Of a stretch of 64,000 nt of DNA, positions 15,330 through 25,023 are shown piece after piece. A model generated the notes under the pieces. That model saw only the letters and a list, made by a program, of their open reading frames with translations, made no database searches and was not told where the DNA came from. Each line of letters begins with the position of its first letter. Positions within the stretch are counted from its first letter, which is position 1. Origin of the DNA: Nitrospiria bacterium (GTDB lineage: Bacteria; Nitrospirota; Nitrospiria; JACQBZ01); contig DATIYJ010000024.1 in the NCBI GenBank assembly GCA_035517655.1, positions 1 through 64,000 on the forward strand, given 5' to 3'. The position numbers were made by a program, and so were the translations under genes.

Positions 15330-16211
15330 GTGTTCAAGACCCGGCGGGGCAGGGCGGAGCTTTTTCTTTTTGCGACCACCTTTATCTGGGGCGGGACATT
15401 TGTCGTCGTCAAGGTGGGGCTGGGAGATTTTTCACCGGTCCTCTTGGTGGCCCTTCGGTTTTCGCTGGCGGCCCTTGTTCTCTTCGTCTTCGGCCTCAAA
15501 CGGATCCTCCGGATCGACCGGGTCCTGCTCTGGAAGGGGAGCCTGCTCGGTTCGCTCCTGTTTCTCGGGTTTGCGCTCCAGACCATCGGGCTGAACGACA
15601 CCACGGCCTCGAAGTCGGCGTTTATCACCGGCTTGATGGTGATCTTCACGCCGGTCTTTCAATTCGCCATCGAGAAACGGGTCCCGAAACTCGGCAACCT
15701 TGTCGGCGTCGCGGTCGTCACGGCCGGGCTCTGGTTGCTGACGTCACCGTCCGGCGCCGGTTTCACGCGCGGAGACGCGCTCACACTGCTGTGCGCCGCG
15801 GTATTCGGCTTGTATATTGTCATGCTGGATCTCTTCTCGAAGGCGACGGAGCCTCTTCCCTTGACCTTTGTTCAGATGCTCACCCCGGCGATTTTGGGGT
15901 GGACGACGCTTCCCCTGCTCGAAACCCCTGTCTGGCATCCCACGGCGAACGCTATCACGGTCTTGCTCTACTGCGCCCTGCTCGGAAACGTCCTGAGCAG
16001 CTACGTCCAAACCCGGTATCAGCGCGATACGACCCCCACACGGGCCGCGATCATTTTCACCGTTGAACCGCTCTGGGCCTCGATACTGGGTTATCTGATG
16101 CTTAAAGAGATGATCGGGTATTGGGGAATGGCGGGCGGCGCGCTGATCATTGCGGGGATCTTGGTTTCGGAACTGTCGGATTCCGTGCCTTCTCCGCCAG
16201 CCGAAGGATGA
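15330..16211 (+). CDS. DMT-family transporter (EamA domains)
   Basis: A 293-aa inner-membrane protein with about ten hydrophobic helices in two EamA repeats, typical of drug/metabolite transporters such as RhaT/YdcZ-type exporters. Motifs include FIWGGTFVVVKVGL in the first helix and the second-repeat end PLWASILGYLMLKE. The substrate cannot be inferred. The GTG start lies two bases after the preceding stop. Its 3' end overlaps the convergent EVE-domain gene by 65 bases. Confidence 0.88.
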   Translation: MFKTRRGRAELFLFATTFIWGGTFVVVKVGLGDFSPVLLVALRFSLAALVLFVFGLKRILRIDRVLLWKGSLLGSLLFLGFALQTIGLNDTTASKSAFITGLMVIFTPVFQFAIEKRVPKLGNLVGVAVVTAGLWLLTSPSGAGFTRGDALTLLCAAVFGLYIVMLDLFSKATEPLPLTFVQMLTPAILGWTTLPLLETPVWHPTANAITVLLYCALLGNVLSSYVQTRYQRDTTPTRAAIIFTVEPLWASILGYLMLKEMIGYWGMAGGALIIAGILVSELSDSVPSPPAEG

Positions 16212-16653
16212 TTTTCCATTCTTTCTTCGTGACGGGCTGAACGGAGAGTCGGCCATGGCGGAGAAGGACCATGTTCTCGAGCCCCGGTGTTTTTCGGAGG
16301 GTCTGGACCGGGATGACGGACGGAAAGGCCTTCACGAACTTCACGTCCACACGGTACCAGATCGGATGATCCGGGCTGCTCTTGGAATCGTAATGGAGAT
16401 CGGCGGGGTCAAAGGCCGTGTCATCCGGGTAACCTTCCCTTACGACCTCTGCAAGACCAGCAATCCCACTTGGGTACGTGCTACTGTGGTAAAAAAGAAC
16501 CTGGTCTCCCACTTTAATGGAGTTTTTAAGGTAATTCCGTGCTTGGTAATTCCTTACGCCGTCCCAGCCGGTCACGCCGCAGGTCTTGAGGTCCTGGATC
16601 GAGAAGGTGTCGGGTTCGGACTTCATTAACCAATAGGAGGGAGTTCGGACCAT
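16147..16653 (-). CDS. EVE domain-containing protein
   Basis: A 168-aa EVE-domain (PUA-like) protein with the typical start YWLMKSEPDTFSIQDL, followed by GWDGVRNYQARNYLK and the pocket pattern DQVLFYHSS. EVE domains bind modified bases in DNA or RNA; stand-alone bacterial copies are of uncertain role. It starts right after the OB-fold gene stop (no gap), with GGAG inside that gene, and overlaps the convergent EamA gene at its end. The last 10 or so residues (Pro-rich) are atypical and may reflect that overlap. Confidence 0.9.
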   Translation of the reverse strand: MVRTPSYWLMKSEPDTFSIQDLKTCGVTGWDGVRNYQARNYLKNSIKVGDQVLFYHSSTYPSGIAGLAEVVREGYPDDTAFDPADLHYDSKSSPDHPIWYRVDVKFVKAFPSVIPVQTLRKTPGLENMVLLRHGRLSVQPVTKKEWKIILRLAEKARNPTVPKPRSPQ

Positions 16654-17316
16654 TTACTCCACTTTGATAGAGGCATTTTCGAGGATCGCCTTGTAGGTAT
16701 ACCCGGCGCCGAGGTCTTTATCGGTGTCCAGAGTCCCCGAAACGAGGACATGATCGCCGACCTTCACGTCCTGTTGGGATGTGACGGCGAGGTCGTTCGT
16801 TCCTTCTTTGCCGCTTCCGTCCTGGATGTGAAGGAAGTTCTTTCCCATGATTCCGGGGTTGAATTTCACCACCTTGCCGCGAACCTGAACCTGTTTTCCT
16901 TTCAGAGTTTCGCGGTCGGCATAAACCTGCTCCACCGTCTTAACCTCTTTTGAACCGGACTGTGTTTGAGCGCCCGGCGGTTTTGACCGCCCGCCTTTGT
17001 CGGGGGAAGGATCATTTCCGATTACCTTGACCGATGGAGTAAAAATGATCGAGTCAAAGGTGCGTTTCAGCGTCGGGCTGTAGAAGTCTTTCATCTCCGA
17101 GCCGGGCGCAACATCCACCTGATTGCCGACGGCCAGATCCATTTGGGGTGTGGCGGCCCAATACCGACCGCTTTTTGTCTCGACCTCAAGATAGGTGTAC
17201 GATCCCGCGTTCATGGTGGTCACCACGACGCCGGTTCGTTCCAAGGCCCCCGCCGTTTCCGTCCCGATGATTAAGACCGCGCACAGCGACGTCAAGATGA
17301 CAAAGCGGTTTTTCAA
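16654..17316 (-). CDS. Exported protein with OB-fold nucleic-acid-binding-like domains
   Basis: A 220-aa protein. A signal peptide (MKNRFVILTSLCAVLIIGTETAGA) precedes a first beta domain (GVVVTTMNAGSYTYLEVETK), a Pro/Gly/Ser-rich linker around residues 102-122, and a second OB-like domain (LKGKQVQVRGKVVKFNPGIM; NFLHIQDGSGKEGTNDLAVT). The latter pattern is common in exported OB-fold proteins annotated as DNA-binding; actual ligand unknown. The TTG start is supported by GGAGGAA five bases upstream. It sits 31 bases after fabI on the same strand. Confidence 0.75.
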   Translation of the reverse strand: MKNRFVILTSLCAVLIIGTETAGALERTGVVVTTMNAGSYTYLEVETKSGRYWAATPQMDLAVGNQVDVAPGSEMKDFYSPTLKRTFDSIIFTPSVKVIGNDPSPDKGGRSKPPGAQTQSGSKEVKTVEQVYADRETLKGKQVQVRGKVVKFNPGIMGKNFLHIQDGSGKEGTNDLAVTSQQDVKVGDHVLVSGTLDTDKDLGAGYTYKAILENASIKVE

Positions 17317-17347
17317 GGAGTTCCTCCGTTCAGGTTGATGGGACGAC

Positions 17348-18118
17348 TCACATCCCCATGATATGATAGCCGGCGTCGACGTAAATTACTTCTCCCGTGA
17401 CTCCGCTGGACAGATCGCTGGCCAGAAAAAGGGCCGTGCCGGCCACTTCGTCGGCAGAAATATTTCGCCGCAGAGGCGCCCTGGCCTCGACGTGATGAAG
17501 CATGTCCAGAAAACCCGAGATGCCGGCCGAGGCCAGCGTTCGGATCGGACCGGCCGAGATCGCGTTGACGCGAATCCCCTTCGGACCCAGATCCGCCGCA
17601 AGGTAACGGACGCTGGCCTCCAAGGCGGCTTTGGCTACGCCCATCACATTGTAACGCGGGACGACTTTTTCGGCGCCGTAGTAGCTGAGCGTGAGAATAC
17701 TGGCCGGCCGGCCTTCCATTAGAGGCGCGGCATGGCGGGCCAGGACCGTGAGCGAGTAGGCGCTGACGTCCTGCGCGAGCCGAAATCCGTCCCGGGACGT
17801 GCTCAGAAAGTCGGCTTTGAGATCTTCTTTATTGGCATACGCGATCGCGTGCACGAGAATGTCGAGATGGCCGAAGACGGACCGCACCTGATCGAAGACG
17901 GCTTGGATCTGATCGTCCTTTGTGACGTCGCAGGGAAGGATCAGCTTGGCCCCGACGCTCTCGGCCAGCGGCCGGACCCGCTTCTCCAGAGCGTCGCCCG
18001 CATAGGTAAAGGCCAGCTCGGCCCCCTCCTGGTTCATCGCCCGCGCGATCGCCCAGGCGATGCTCTTCTCATTCGCGACGCCGAAAATAATCCCTTTCCG
18101 ACCGTTCAGAAGGCTCAT
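17348..18118 (-). CDS. fabI: Enoyl-[acyl-carrier-protein] reductase (NADH) FabI
   Basis: A 256-aa SDR-type enoyl-ACP reductase, last step of each fatty acid elongation cycle. The FabI-specific nucleotide loop GVANEKSIAWAIA is present. The catalytic Tyr-Lys pair is in RYNVMGVAKAALEA, with the upstream Tyr in LSYYGAEK. The substrate loop AGPIRTLASAGISGF matches the triclosan-binding region of other FabI proteins. The ATG at 18118 is preceded by GGAGA. A TATAAT on the minus strand (18140-18145) suggests its own promoter. Confidence 0.96.
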   Translation of the reverse strand: MSLLNGRKGIIFGVANEKSIAWAIARAMNQEGAELAFTYAGDALEKRVRPLAESVGAKLILPCDVTKDDQIQAVFDQVRSVFGHLDILVHAIAYANKEDLKADFLSTSRDGFRLAQDVSAYSLTVLARHAAPLMEGRPASILTLSYYGAEKVVPRYNVMGVAKAALEASVRYLAADLGPKGIRVNAISAGPIRTLASAGISGFLDMLHHVEARAPLRRNISADEVAGTALFLASDLSSGVTGEVIYVDAGYHIMGM

Positions 18119-18139
18119 CAAGAAGTCTCCGGCGGATTC

Positions 18140-18168
18140 ATTATAAAGAGAGGTGAATCATACATGAA
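18140..18168 (-). promoter_or_regulatory. Possible promoter of fabI
   Basis: Perfect TATAAT on the minus strand at 18140-18145. The -35 at 17-base spacing (TTCATG, 18163-18168) is weak, so only the -10 supports the call. Confidence 0.4.
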
Positions 18169-18297
18169 TAAGAGGGAGTTTTCAACTGCCGGGGACAACG
18201 ATCCCAGGGAGTAAGGACGGGCCGGATTGGAACGGAGAGATCCGGGCGAACCATTCAGGCGTAATGGCAGGCCGGGTTTCCCGGCACTGAAATCGTG

Positions 18298-18726
18298 TCA
18301 GTCTCCGCCCGCGAAGGCGTCCTCTTCGTATTCTTCGATTCCTTCGTCATCGGTTCGGCCCAGGCCGTTCAAGAAGGAATGCCGAAGCTCACGAATTTGA
18401 TTGGATTGAGTCTGGTTGATTTTGCCCGCGGTCTCTTTGAGATAGCGGCGACAAAGCTCAAGACCCTTTTTGAAGCGATCGGGGCTGGGGCATTCGATGA
18501 CGTAGTTCCAAGTCGTATAGATCAGGAATTCAAGGAAGGCCGTGGCCGTCGGATGAGTCTCGCCGATCTTGAACAGCGTCGCGTAGGCTTCCGCGGATTC
18601 CTGCCCGGTGCTGGAAGCGAACCGTTCCTCGGCCTCGGTGGCGGGATACAGATCCTCGCCCAGCTCCCCGGCTGTCTGTGCTCTCTTAAGCGCCTCCCGG
18701 GCCGCGACGGCGGTGTCAAAGTTCAT
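18298..18726 (-). CDS. Hypothetical 142-aa helical protein
   Basis: An acidic, mainly helical cytoplasmic protein that I do not recognise. Helices include AAREALKRAQTAGELGEDL, TAFLEFLIYTTWNYVIECP and DRFKKGLELCRRYLKETAG. The C-terminus is very acidic (DDEGIEEYEEDAFAGGD). It overlaps the RDD-family gene by four bases (ATGA), so it is translated with it and belongs to the end of the dnaJ-rsmE-RDD transcript. Confidence 0.75.
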   Translation of the reverse strand: MNFDTAVAAREALKRAQTAGELGEDLYPATEAEERFASSTGQESAEAYATLFKIGETHPTATAFLEFLIYTTWNYVIECPSPDRFKKGLELCRRYLKETAGKINQTQSNQIRELRHSFLNGLGRTDDEGIEEYEEDAFAGGD

Positions 18727-19289
18727 TTTGGTTCGACTTTCACGACCACCGTGCCTGCGATGACATCATGCAGGGCGCGTTTGGCGGGCGGGACGGCGGC
18801 GAGAATGAACCCGATGCCGAGGGTGAAGATGTCCAAGTTATAGCAGAGGGTCCGGCCGATGGCGCGAAGCCAGGAAACGGGCTGGCCGTTGGCCGTGACG
18901 ACGCGGACGCCGAGCGCCATTTTCCCGGGCGTCCGGCCGTCGTACGCGGTGAAGAAAGAAAAATAAACCAGAAACAGAAAAGACCAGACGCGGGTATGCA
19001 GCTCGGCCCAGTCCATCAGAGATTCCGACAAATCATTTCCGAAGTTCAGGGTCTGGGCCAGGGCGAGATCTTCGGCGGCGGCGCCGATCCAGAGAAAAAG
19101 GAGCGTAACCCATTGCAGCAGGATGAGATCGATGGTGAACGCCGCGGCCCGTCGCCAGAAGCCCGCTTTATCCTTGACGGGGACGGCCTCCAACTCGGCG
19201 ACAGTCGTTTCCTTGATCGGCTGTTCCGGGAACAGCGGCCAGGGATTCTCCGTGCCTGAAGCGGTCGACTGAGGAACGTTCGGGTCCAT
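18723..19289 (-). CDS. RDD family membrane protein
   Basis: A 188-aa protein with a Pro/acid-rich N-terminal tail (about 40 residues), then an RDD domain: GFWRRAAAFTIDLILLQWVT with the Arg-Asp signature, an internal helix VWSFLFLVYFSFFTAYDG and the conserved TPGKMALGVRVV. RDD proteins are membrane proteins of mostly unknown role, some linked to ion transport. The ATG follows a strong GGAGGTGATGG. It lies three bases after rsmE, downstream of the heat-shock genes. Confidence 0.88.
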   Translation of the reverse strand: MDPNVPQSTASGTENPWPLFPEQPIKETTVAELEAVPVKDKAGFWRRAAAFTIDLILLQWVTLLFLWIGAAAEDLALAQTLNFGNDLSESLMDWAELHTRVWSFLFLVYFSFFTAYDGRTPGKMALGVRVVTANGQPVSWLRAIGRTLCYNLDIFTLGIGFILAAVPPAKRALHDVIAGTVVVKVEPK

Positions 19290-19292
19290 CCA

Positions 19293-20054
19293 TCACCTCC
19301 GAGTTTCCAATTCATATTGAAGAATCGCCAGAACGGCCAGCCCGGCTGTTTCGGCGCGAAGAATCCGCGGGCCCAATGAAACCGAGACCCAACCGGTTTT
19401 GCGGGCCTCTTCAATCTCCGGAGAAGTGAACCCCCCCTCGGGGCCGATCAGAACAAGAATGGAATCTCCCGCTCGACCGGAGGGGCCGCAGGGAAAAAAG
19501 GCGGTCAATGCCGCCTTGAGCGATTGGTTCTGTTCCTGCTCCCACGGCAGCAGGTTCAGCGAAACGTCCGGCGGATTTTTAAACAACTCGTCCAACGAGA
19601 CCATGGGCCGGACCGGGGGAATGTCCAACCGGCCGCACTGCTGCGAAGCCTCTTTTGCGATCTTCTGCCAGCGGTCCCTTTGGCGAAATTTCCGTTCGGC
19701 GCGAGGCCGCGCGATCGTCCGTTCGGACACGACCGGCAGGATGGCGTTGACCCCCAGTTCGGTCGCTTTTTGAACCACCCAGTCCATCTTGTCGCCTTTC
19801 AGAACGGCCTGGGCCAGTGTGACGGAAACCGTCGGTCGAGCCGACGCGGCCTCTTTTTGAAGAATCTTTGCGATGATCTGTTTTTTCGTGACCTGACTTA
19901 GCGCGGCGCGGTATCGTGTCTGTTTTTCATCCACCAGGTTCACAACTTCGCCGGGTCGGCATCGGAGGACATCCCTTAAATGATGGGCCAAATCTCCGGT
20001 CAACGAGATTTGGTTTTCGTGGAGGGAGCGGGACTGAATAAAAAAAACGGGCAT
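19293..20054 (-). CDS. rsmE: 16S rRNA (uracil(1498)-N(3))-methyltransferase
   Basis: A 253-aa SPOUT-fold methyltransferase. It has the N-terminal PUA-like region (ISLTGDLAHHLRDVLRCRPG), the pattern KGDKMDWVVQKATELGV and the C-terminal knot ILVLIGPEGGFTSPEIEEA with SLGPRILRAETAGLAVLA. It methylates U1498 of 16S rRNA. It starts 15 bases after dnaJ; dnaJ-rsmE adjacency is a common bacterial arrangement, so it likely responds to heat shock with dnaJ. Confidence 0.95.
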   Translation of the reverse strand: MPVFFIQSRSLHENQISLTGDLAHHLRDVLRCRPGEVVNLVDEKQTRYRAALSQVTKKQIIAKILQKEAASARPTVSVTLAQAVLKGDKMDWVVQKATELGVNAILPVVSERTIARPRAERKFRQRDRWQKIAKEASQQCGRLDIPPVRPMVSLDELFKNPPDVSLNLLPWEQEQNQSLKAALTAFFPCGPSGRAGDSILVLIGPEGGFTSPEIEEARKTGWVSVSLGPRILRAETAGLAVLAILQYELETRR

Positions 20055-20069
20055 CCGGAGTCATCATTA

Positions 20070-21176
20070 TTATTCAAAAATATTTTTGACCTTCTCAAAG
20101 AGCCCTTCCTCGGTTGCCACCGGATCCCCGCTCAGTTTTGAGAACTCCTCGAGGAGTTCGCGCTGGCGGGTGGTGAGCTTGGTCGGGGTCGTGACGCGAA
20201 CCGTCACCCGCTCGTCGCCGATTCCGTGTCCTTTGACGTTGGCGACGCCGAGGCCTTTGATACGGAAGACGCGGCCGCTCTGAGTGCCGGCCGGGATCTT
20301 GAGGTGCGTCTTGCCCTTGAGTGTGGGTATCTCGATCTTGGCGCCCAGCGCGGCCTGGCCGATGCTGATCGGGACTTCACAGAGGAGGTCGTCTTCCTCG
20401 CGCGTGAAGATCGGATGGTCCTTCACGGTCAGCACGACATACAAATCCCCCGGCAGACCGCCGTTTGAACCCGGCTCACCCTCTCCGGTCAAACGCAGAC
20501 GGGTGCCGGTCTCGACCCCGGCCGGGATCTTGACCGCCAGTGTTTTTTCATGGTGAACCTGTTTCTTCCCGTGACATTTCGGGCAGGGATCCGAGACGAT
20601 CCGGCCTTCGCCGTGGCAATGGCCGCAAGACCGGCTGATGGTGAAAAAACCCTGCTGAAATCGGATCGAACCGGCGCCGTTGCAGGTCGGGCAGGTCCGA
20701 ATTCCTCCGGCCGATTTCGCGCCGCTGCCGCGGCACTCGGAGCAGGTCTCCCATTTCGGGATCCGGATTTTGGCCTCTTTCCCGAAGACGGCCTCTTCGA
20801 ATTCGATCTGAAGATTGTACCGAAGATCCGTTCCGCGCTCCGGTCGGGCACGAGACCGACCGGCCGCGCCGCCGAAAAAGTCCTCAAAGATGTCGCCGAA
20901 GATATCGCCGAAACCGCCCCGGTTGAAGTCAAACCCGCCCGCGCCCTCCGTTCCGACCCCGGCATGTCCGAAGTTGTCGTACCGATGGCGCTTCTGCGAG
21001 TCGCTTAACACTTCGTAGGCTTCGTTGATCTCTTTGAACTTCTCTTCCGACGACTTGTTGCCCGGATTCCGATCCGGATGGTACTTGAGAGCCATCTGGC
21101 GGTAGGCCTTTTTCAGTTCCTGGTCCGAGGCGTCGCGTTTGACGCCCAGGACTTCATAATAGTCGCGCTTGGCCAA
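20070..21176 (-). CDS. dnaJ: Chaperone protein DnaJ
   Basis: A 368-aa type I J-protein, co-chaperone of DnaK. The J domain includes the HPD motif ([11 protein letters not shown]). It is followed by a Gly/Phe-rich stretch ([18 protein letters not shown]), four CxxCxGxG-type zinc repeats from CSECRGSG through CPKCHGKK, and the C-terminal substrate-binding domain. The second repeat is CPTCNGAG and the third CGHCHGEG. It lies 64 bases downstream of dnaK, consistent with one operon from the CIRCE-controlled promoter. Confidence 0.96.
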   Translation of the reverse strand: MAKRDYYEVLGVKRDASDQELKKAYRQMALKYHPDRNPGNKSSEEKFKEINEAYEVLSDSQKRHRYDNFGHAGVGTEGAGGFDFNRGGFGDIFGDIFEDFFGGAAGRSRARPERGTDLRYNLQIEFEEAVFGKEAKIRIPKWETCSECRGSGAKSAGGIRTCPTCNGAGSIRFQQGFFTISRSCGHCHGEGRIVSDPCPKCHGKKQVHHEKTLAVKIPAGVETGTRLRLTGEGEPGSNGGLPGDLYVVLTVKDHPIFTREEDDLLCEVPISIGQAALGAKIEIPTLKGKTHLKIPAGTQSGRVFRIKGLGVANVKGHGIGDERVTVRVTTPTKLTTRQRELLEEFSKLSGDPVATEEGLFEKVKNIFE

Positions 21177-21240
21177 GAGTGCTCTCCGTAAAATTTTTTA
21201 TTTAGAGGAAGCCGGTCCGGCCAATATCCGTTTTCCCGGC

Positions 21241-23199
21241 TTATGTTCCCTCTTTGCTGTCTTTTCTTGTTTCTTCAAATTCAGCATCCACCGTTCCCGC
21301 TTCCGCCGACTTGGCGGAGGGTCCTCCGCCCTCGGCGGAAGGGCCTCCTGGCTGAGGGCCTTGGCCTGCCTGCGGTCCCCCCGCACCTTGCGACGAAGAA
21401 TGCTTGTACATCTCTTCCGCCACCTTGTGGGAGGCCTTGGTGAGCTCCTGCAACGCGTTCCGGATCGTGGTCGTGTCGTTGGTTTCGAGGGCTTTTTTTG
21501 TCGCCGCGATTTTTTCGCGGATATCATTCCGTTCGGCCATGGCGACCTTGTCGCCCAACTCGGTGAGCGTTTTGTCAACGGTGTAAACCATGCTGTCCGC
21601 TTCGTTCTTGACCTCGGCCAGCTCCCGCTTCTTCTTGTCTTCCTCGCTTCGGGCCTGCGCCTCTTTCACCATCTTGTCGATTTCTTCCTTGGACAGCCCG
21701 CTGGAAGCCGTGATACGAATGGACTGCTCTTTTCCGGTGGCCATGTCTTTGGCCGAGACATGCACGATTCCATTGGCATCGATGTCAAACGTCACCTCGA
21801 TCTGAGGAACGCCGCGGGGTGCCGGCGGGATTCCGACCAGATCGAAGCGCCCGAGCGTTTTGTTGTCGCCGGCCATTTCCCGTTCGCCTTGCAGCACGTG
21901 AATGCTGACCGCGGTCTGGTTGTCCGAAGCCGTGGAGAAGATCTGGCTCTTCCGGGTCGGGATGGTCGTATTCCTCTCGATCAGTTTGGTGAAGACGCTC
22001 CCCAGGGTTTCGATTCCCAAGGAGAGCGGTGTGACGTCCAACAGCAGAACGTCTTTCACTTCGCCCTTGAGCACCGCGCCTTGAATGGCCGCACCGATCG
22101 CCACCACTTCATCCGGATTAACCCCCTTGTGCGGTTCCTTTCCGTAGAAGGATTGGACGACCTGCTGGACCTTGGGCACCCGCGTCATTCCGCCGACTAG
22201 GACGACTTCGTGGATGTCCTGGGCCGTCAGGCCGGCATCCGTCATGGCCTTCCGGCAGGGCTCGATCGTCTTCTGAACCAGCGCATCCACTAATTGCTCG
22301 AACTTTGAGCGGGTCAGTTTCGTGACCAGGTGCTTGGGCCCGCCGGCATCCGCCGTGACAAACGGCAGATTGATCTCGGTTTCCTGCGACGAAGACAGTT
22401 CGATCTTGGCCTTCTCCGCGGCCTCTTTCAACCGCTGAAGGGCCATTTTATCTTTTCGAAGATCGATTCCCTGATCTTTATTAAATTCTTCGATCAGCCA
22501 ATCCATGATGCGGAGATCAAAGTCGTCTCCCCCCAGATAGGTGTCCCCGTTGGTGGCCTTGACTTCGAACACCCCTTCGCCAATCTCGAGGATTGAGATA
22601 TCAAAAGTCCCTCCGCCCAAATCGTACACCGCGATTCGCTCGTCCTTTTTCTTGTCCAGCCCGTACGCCAGCGACGCGGCCGTCGGCTCATTGATGATCC
22701 GAAGCACGTTCAGTCCGGCAATGGCGCCGGCGTCTTTGGTCGCCTGACGTTGGCTGTCGTCAAAATAGGCCGGAACGGTGACGACCGCATCGGAGACCTT
22801 TTCGCCCAGATAATCTTCGGCCGTTTGCTTCATTTTTTGAAGGATCATGGCCGAAATTTCCGCAGGGCTGTATTTTTTCCCGCGTACTTCCACATGCGCA
22901 TCCCCGTTGGAGGCCTCCACAATTTTGTAGGGAAGGCGTTTCATCGCGGCCTGGACTTCGGGGGAACGAAACTTGCGCCCGATCAAGCGTTTGATCGAGA
23001 AGATCGTGTTCTCCGGATTGGTGATGGCCTGCCGACGGGCGATCTGTCCGACCAGTTGCTCGCCCTTGTCGGTGAAGGCCACGACCGACGGCGTAATCCG
23101 GCTTCCTTCCGCATTGGGAATGACGACGGGGTCTCCGCCGGACATAACGGCCACGCAGGAAAACGTCGTTCCCAGATCGATACCGATAACCTTACTCAT
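21241..23199 (-). CDS. dnaK: Chaperone protein DnaK (Hsp70)
   Basis: A 652-aa Hsp70. The ATPase domain begins [16 protein letters not shown] and contains [17 protein letters not shown] and [12 protein letters not shown]. The substrate domain ([16 protein letters not shown]) and helical lid follow, and the C-terminal tail is Gly/Pro/Gln-rich and ends unusually with [13 protein letters not shown] rather than the typical EEVxD-like end seen in many DnaK. The ATG follows GAGGAGG. Positioned between grpE and dnaJ. Confidence 0.97.
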   Translation of the reverse strand: MSKVIGIDLGTTFSCVAVMSGGDPVVIPNAEGSRITPSVVAFTDKGEQLVGQIARRQAITNPENTIFSIKRLIGRKFRSPEVQAAMKRLPYKIVEASNGDAHVEVRGKKYSPAEISAMILQKMKQTAEDYLGEKVSDAVVTVPAYFDDSQRQATKDAGAIAGLNVLRIINEPTAASLAYGLDKKKDERIAVYDLGGGTFDISILEIGEGVFEVKATNGDTYLGGDDFDLRIMDWLIEEFNKDQGIDLRKDKMALQRLKEAAEKAKIELSSSQETEINLPFVTADAGGPKHLVTKLTRSKFEQLVDALVQKTIEPCRKAMTDAGLTAQDIHEVVLVGGMTRVPKVQQVVQSFYGKEPHKGVNPDEVVAIGAAIQGAVLKGEVKDVLLLDVTPLSLGIETLGSVFTKLIERNTTIPTRKSQIFSTASDNQTAVSIHVLQGEREMAGDNKTLGRFDLVGIPPAPRGVPQIEVTFDIDANGIVHVSAKDMATGKEQSIRITASSGLSKEEIDKMVKEAQARSEEDKKKRELAEVKNEADSMVYTVDKTLTELGDKVAMAERNDIREKIAATKKALETNDTTTIRNALQELTKASHKVAEEMYKHSSSQGAGGPQAGQGPQPGGPSAEGGGPSAKSAEAGTVDAEFEETRKDSKEGT

Positions 23200-23259
23200 T
23201 GTAAACCTCCTCGCTAAAAATGCGGATCAGAACAGTCATGAATTCCACGCAGGAAAGAA

Positions 23260-23895
23260 TTACAGGTTTTTATCGTTGTCTTCGGTTTCCCGTTTTTCAG
23301 GTGCTTCCGTAACCGGTGAATGCGACGGTTTCCGGGCGACCGCCACCATGGACGGCCGAAGCACGCGCTCATGATACAGATAGCCTTTTTGCAATTCCTC
23401 TGCGACATGGTTTTCCGGATACTCGTTCGTGTCGAGGTATGTAACGGCTTGATGGCGGCTGGGATCAAAAATCTCGCCCACACTTGCGATCGGCGTTACC
23501 CCGAATTTCTTCAAAGCATCCGAAAATTGCCGGTAGGTCAATTCCACGCCTTCAATCCACGGGGATCGTTCCGATGCGTCTTTGGCATGGCTCAAGGCCC
23601 GCTCCAGATTATCAAGCACCGGCAAGAACTCCTTAAGAAGTTTTTCGTTTGCGTATCGCAACTGCTCCATTTGATCCCGAGCCGCGCGTTTTTTGTAGTT
23701 TTCCATCTCGGCAAAGACGCGGAGTTGCTTTTCCTGGGCGGCTTTGAGTTCATTGGTTTTTTGTTCCAGTTCGGTTTTTAGAGACAGAACGTCCTGTTCC
23801 AGCGACGTCGGCTTGAGAGCGTCCGAACCCGACGGGATTTCATCCGGTTCGGATTGCGTCCTGTTGGGTTCGGGATTTGGGTTCGGTTCTTCCAT
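23260..23895 (-). CDS. grpE: Nucleotide exchange factor GrpE
   Basis: About 211 aa. A disordered Pro/Glu/Asn-rich N-terminus is followed by the long dimerising coiled coil (VLSLKTELEQKTNELKAAQE) and the head domain with FLPVLDNLERALSHAKD and GVTPIASVGEIFDPSRHQAV. It releases ADP from DnaK. The ATG at 23895 is preferred because GGAG lies six bases upstream; the ATG at 23907 is an alternative and adds four residues. It follows hrcA by a short gap in the classic hrcA-grpE-dnaK-dnaJ order. Confidence 0.95.
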   Translation of the reverse strand: MEEPNPNPEPNRTQSEPDEIPSGSDALKPTSLEQDVLSLKTELEQKTNELKAAQEKQLRVFAEMENYKKRAARDQMEQLRYANEKLLKEFLPVLDNLERALSHAKDASERSPWIEGVELTYRQFSDALKKFGVTPIASVGEIFDPSRHQAVTYLDTNEYPENHVAEELQKGYLYHERVLRPSMVAVARKPSHSPVTEAPEKRETEDNDKNL

Positions 23896-23915
23896 GCGAT
23901 GCTCCATGCGAAAAC

Positions 23916-24950
23916 TCAGTCTTGGTCCAGGAGACGACCGAGCAATTTGGCGGTATGATCGACCAATGGAATAACCCGTGCGTATTCCATCCGTGTGGGC
24001 CCGATCACGCCTAGAGTCCCCCCGATATCATCGCCGCTTCGATAACTGGAAACGACCAAGCTGAAGTCCTCGATTCCGGGTACACTGCTTTCGGAACCGA
24101 TGAAGATCTGAACTCCTTGGGTTTCCAAGCAGTTGTTTAGGAGTTTCATTATAACGGCTTTTTCTTCAAAGGTCTTGAACAAGCCCTTCATCTTTTCCAT
24201 GTTCTCGGTAAACTCTGGCAGGTTCAGAATGTTTGAAGTTCCCACCACGTAGAGTTCTTCGTCCGGTTGGTCGGCCAGGGCCTTTTGACCGAGCTCGGAG
24301 GCTTTCTGGAGCAGGTGGTTGTACAGTTCTTTCTCGGCCTCCATTTCCTTAAGAAGCCGGCGGCGGATTTCGTCCAGGTTTAAGCCGCTGAACTTTTCGT
24401 TGAGAAAAGCGCTGATCCGTGTCAGGTCTTTCTGAGTCAATTCCGGACCCACATCGATCATCCGGTGTTGAACCAGCCCGTCTTTGGATACTTGGACAAT
24501 CAGGGCGTGACCCTTGCGCACCAAAATAAACTCCAGTCGATCCAGCCGTGCCTTGGATACCTTCGGGGCCAGGACGATTCCGGCGTAGTGAGAAAGAAGG
24601 GAAAGCATCCGTGTCGTCTCTTGGAGAAGCGCATGAGGGTCTTCCCGCTTCATGCCGAGATAGGTTTCTTCCAGAAAATCTTCATCGAAGATGGATGGCC
24701 AATCTTCTTCCATCAGTTCATCCACGTACAGACGATACCCTTTGGATGTGGGAATCCGTCCGGCCGAGGTATGCGGCTGCAGCAAATAACCCATCTCTTC
24801 CAACTCGGCCATGATATTTCGAATCGTGGCCGGGCTCAAACCGAAAGAAAAATTCCTGGTCACGGTCTGCGATCCAACCGGTGAGGCCTTTTCAATATAA
24901 GACAAAATAACGGCATTTAAAATTTTGCGATTTCTTTCGTTTAGTTCCAT
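23916..24950 (-). CDS. hrcA: Heat-inducible transcription repressor HrcA
   Basis: A 344-aa repressor of class I heat-shock genes. The N-terminal winged helix reads NRKILNAVILSYIEKASPVG and SPATIRNIMAELEEMGYL, ending in HTSAGRIPTSKGYR. A GAF-like dimerisation domain follows, with the C-terminal pattern GVIGPTRMEYARVIPLVD. It binds the CIRCE operator located directly upstream (24967-24993), so the operon is autoregulated; GroEL dependence is known for the family. Confidence 0.97.
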   Translation of the reverse strand: MELNERNRKILNAVILSYIEKASPVGSQTVTRNFSFGLSPATIRNIMAELEEMGYLLQPHTSAGRIPTSKGYRLYVDELMEEDWPSIFDEDFLEETYLGMKREDPHALLQETTRMLSLLSHYAGIVLAPKVSKARLDRLEFILVRKGHALIVQVSKDGLVQHRMIDVGPELTQKDLTRISAFLNEKFSGLNLDEIRRRLLKEMEAEKELYNHLLQKASELGQKALADQPDEELYVVGTSNILNLPEFTENMEKMKGLFKTFEEKAVIMKLLNNCLETQGVQIFIGSESSVPGIEDFSLVVSSYRSGDDIGGTLGVIGPTRMEYARVIPLVDHTAKLLGRLLDQD

Positions 24951-24966
24951 AACAACCGCACCGAAT

Positions 24967-24993
24967 TTAGCACTCAGCCTTTTAGAGTGCTAA
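24967..24993. promoter_or_regulatory. CIRCE operator
   Basis: TTAGCACTC (24967-24975), nine-base spacer, GAGTGCTAA (24985-24993): a perfect match to the CIRCE consensus bound by HrcA. It lies 17 bases upstream of the hrcA ATG, just after the -10 region, where repressor binding would block transcription initiation. Confidence 0.97.
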
Positions 24994-24994
24994 T

Positions 24995-25023
24995 AGCTTA
25001 TCAAGTTTTGGATGTGTTGTCAA
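24995..25023 (-). promoter_or_regulatory. Probable promoter of the hrcA operon
   Basis: On the minus strand, a perfect TTGACA (25018-25023) and a weak TAAGCT (24995-25000) are 17 bases apart, directly before CIRCE. The -35 lies inside the 3' end of coaX. Confidence 0.55.
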
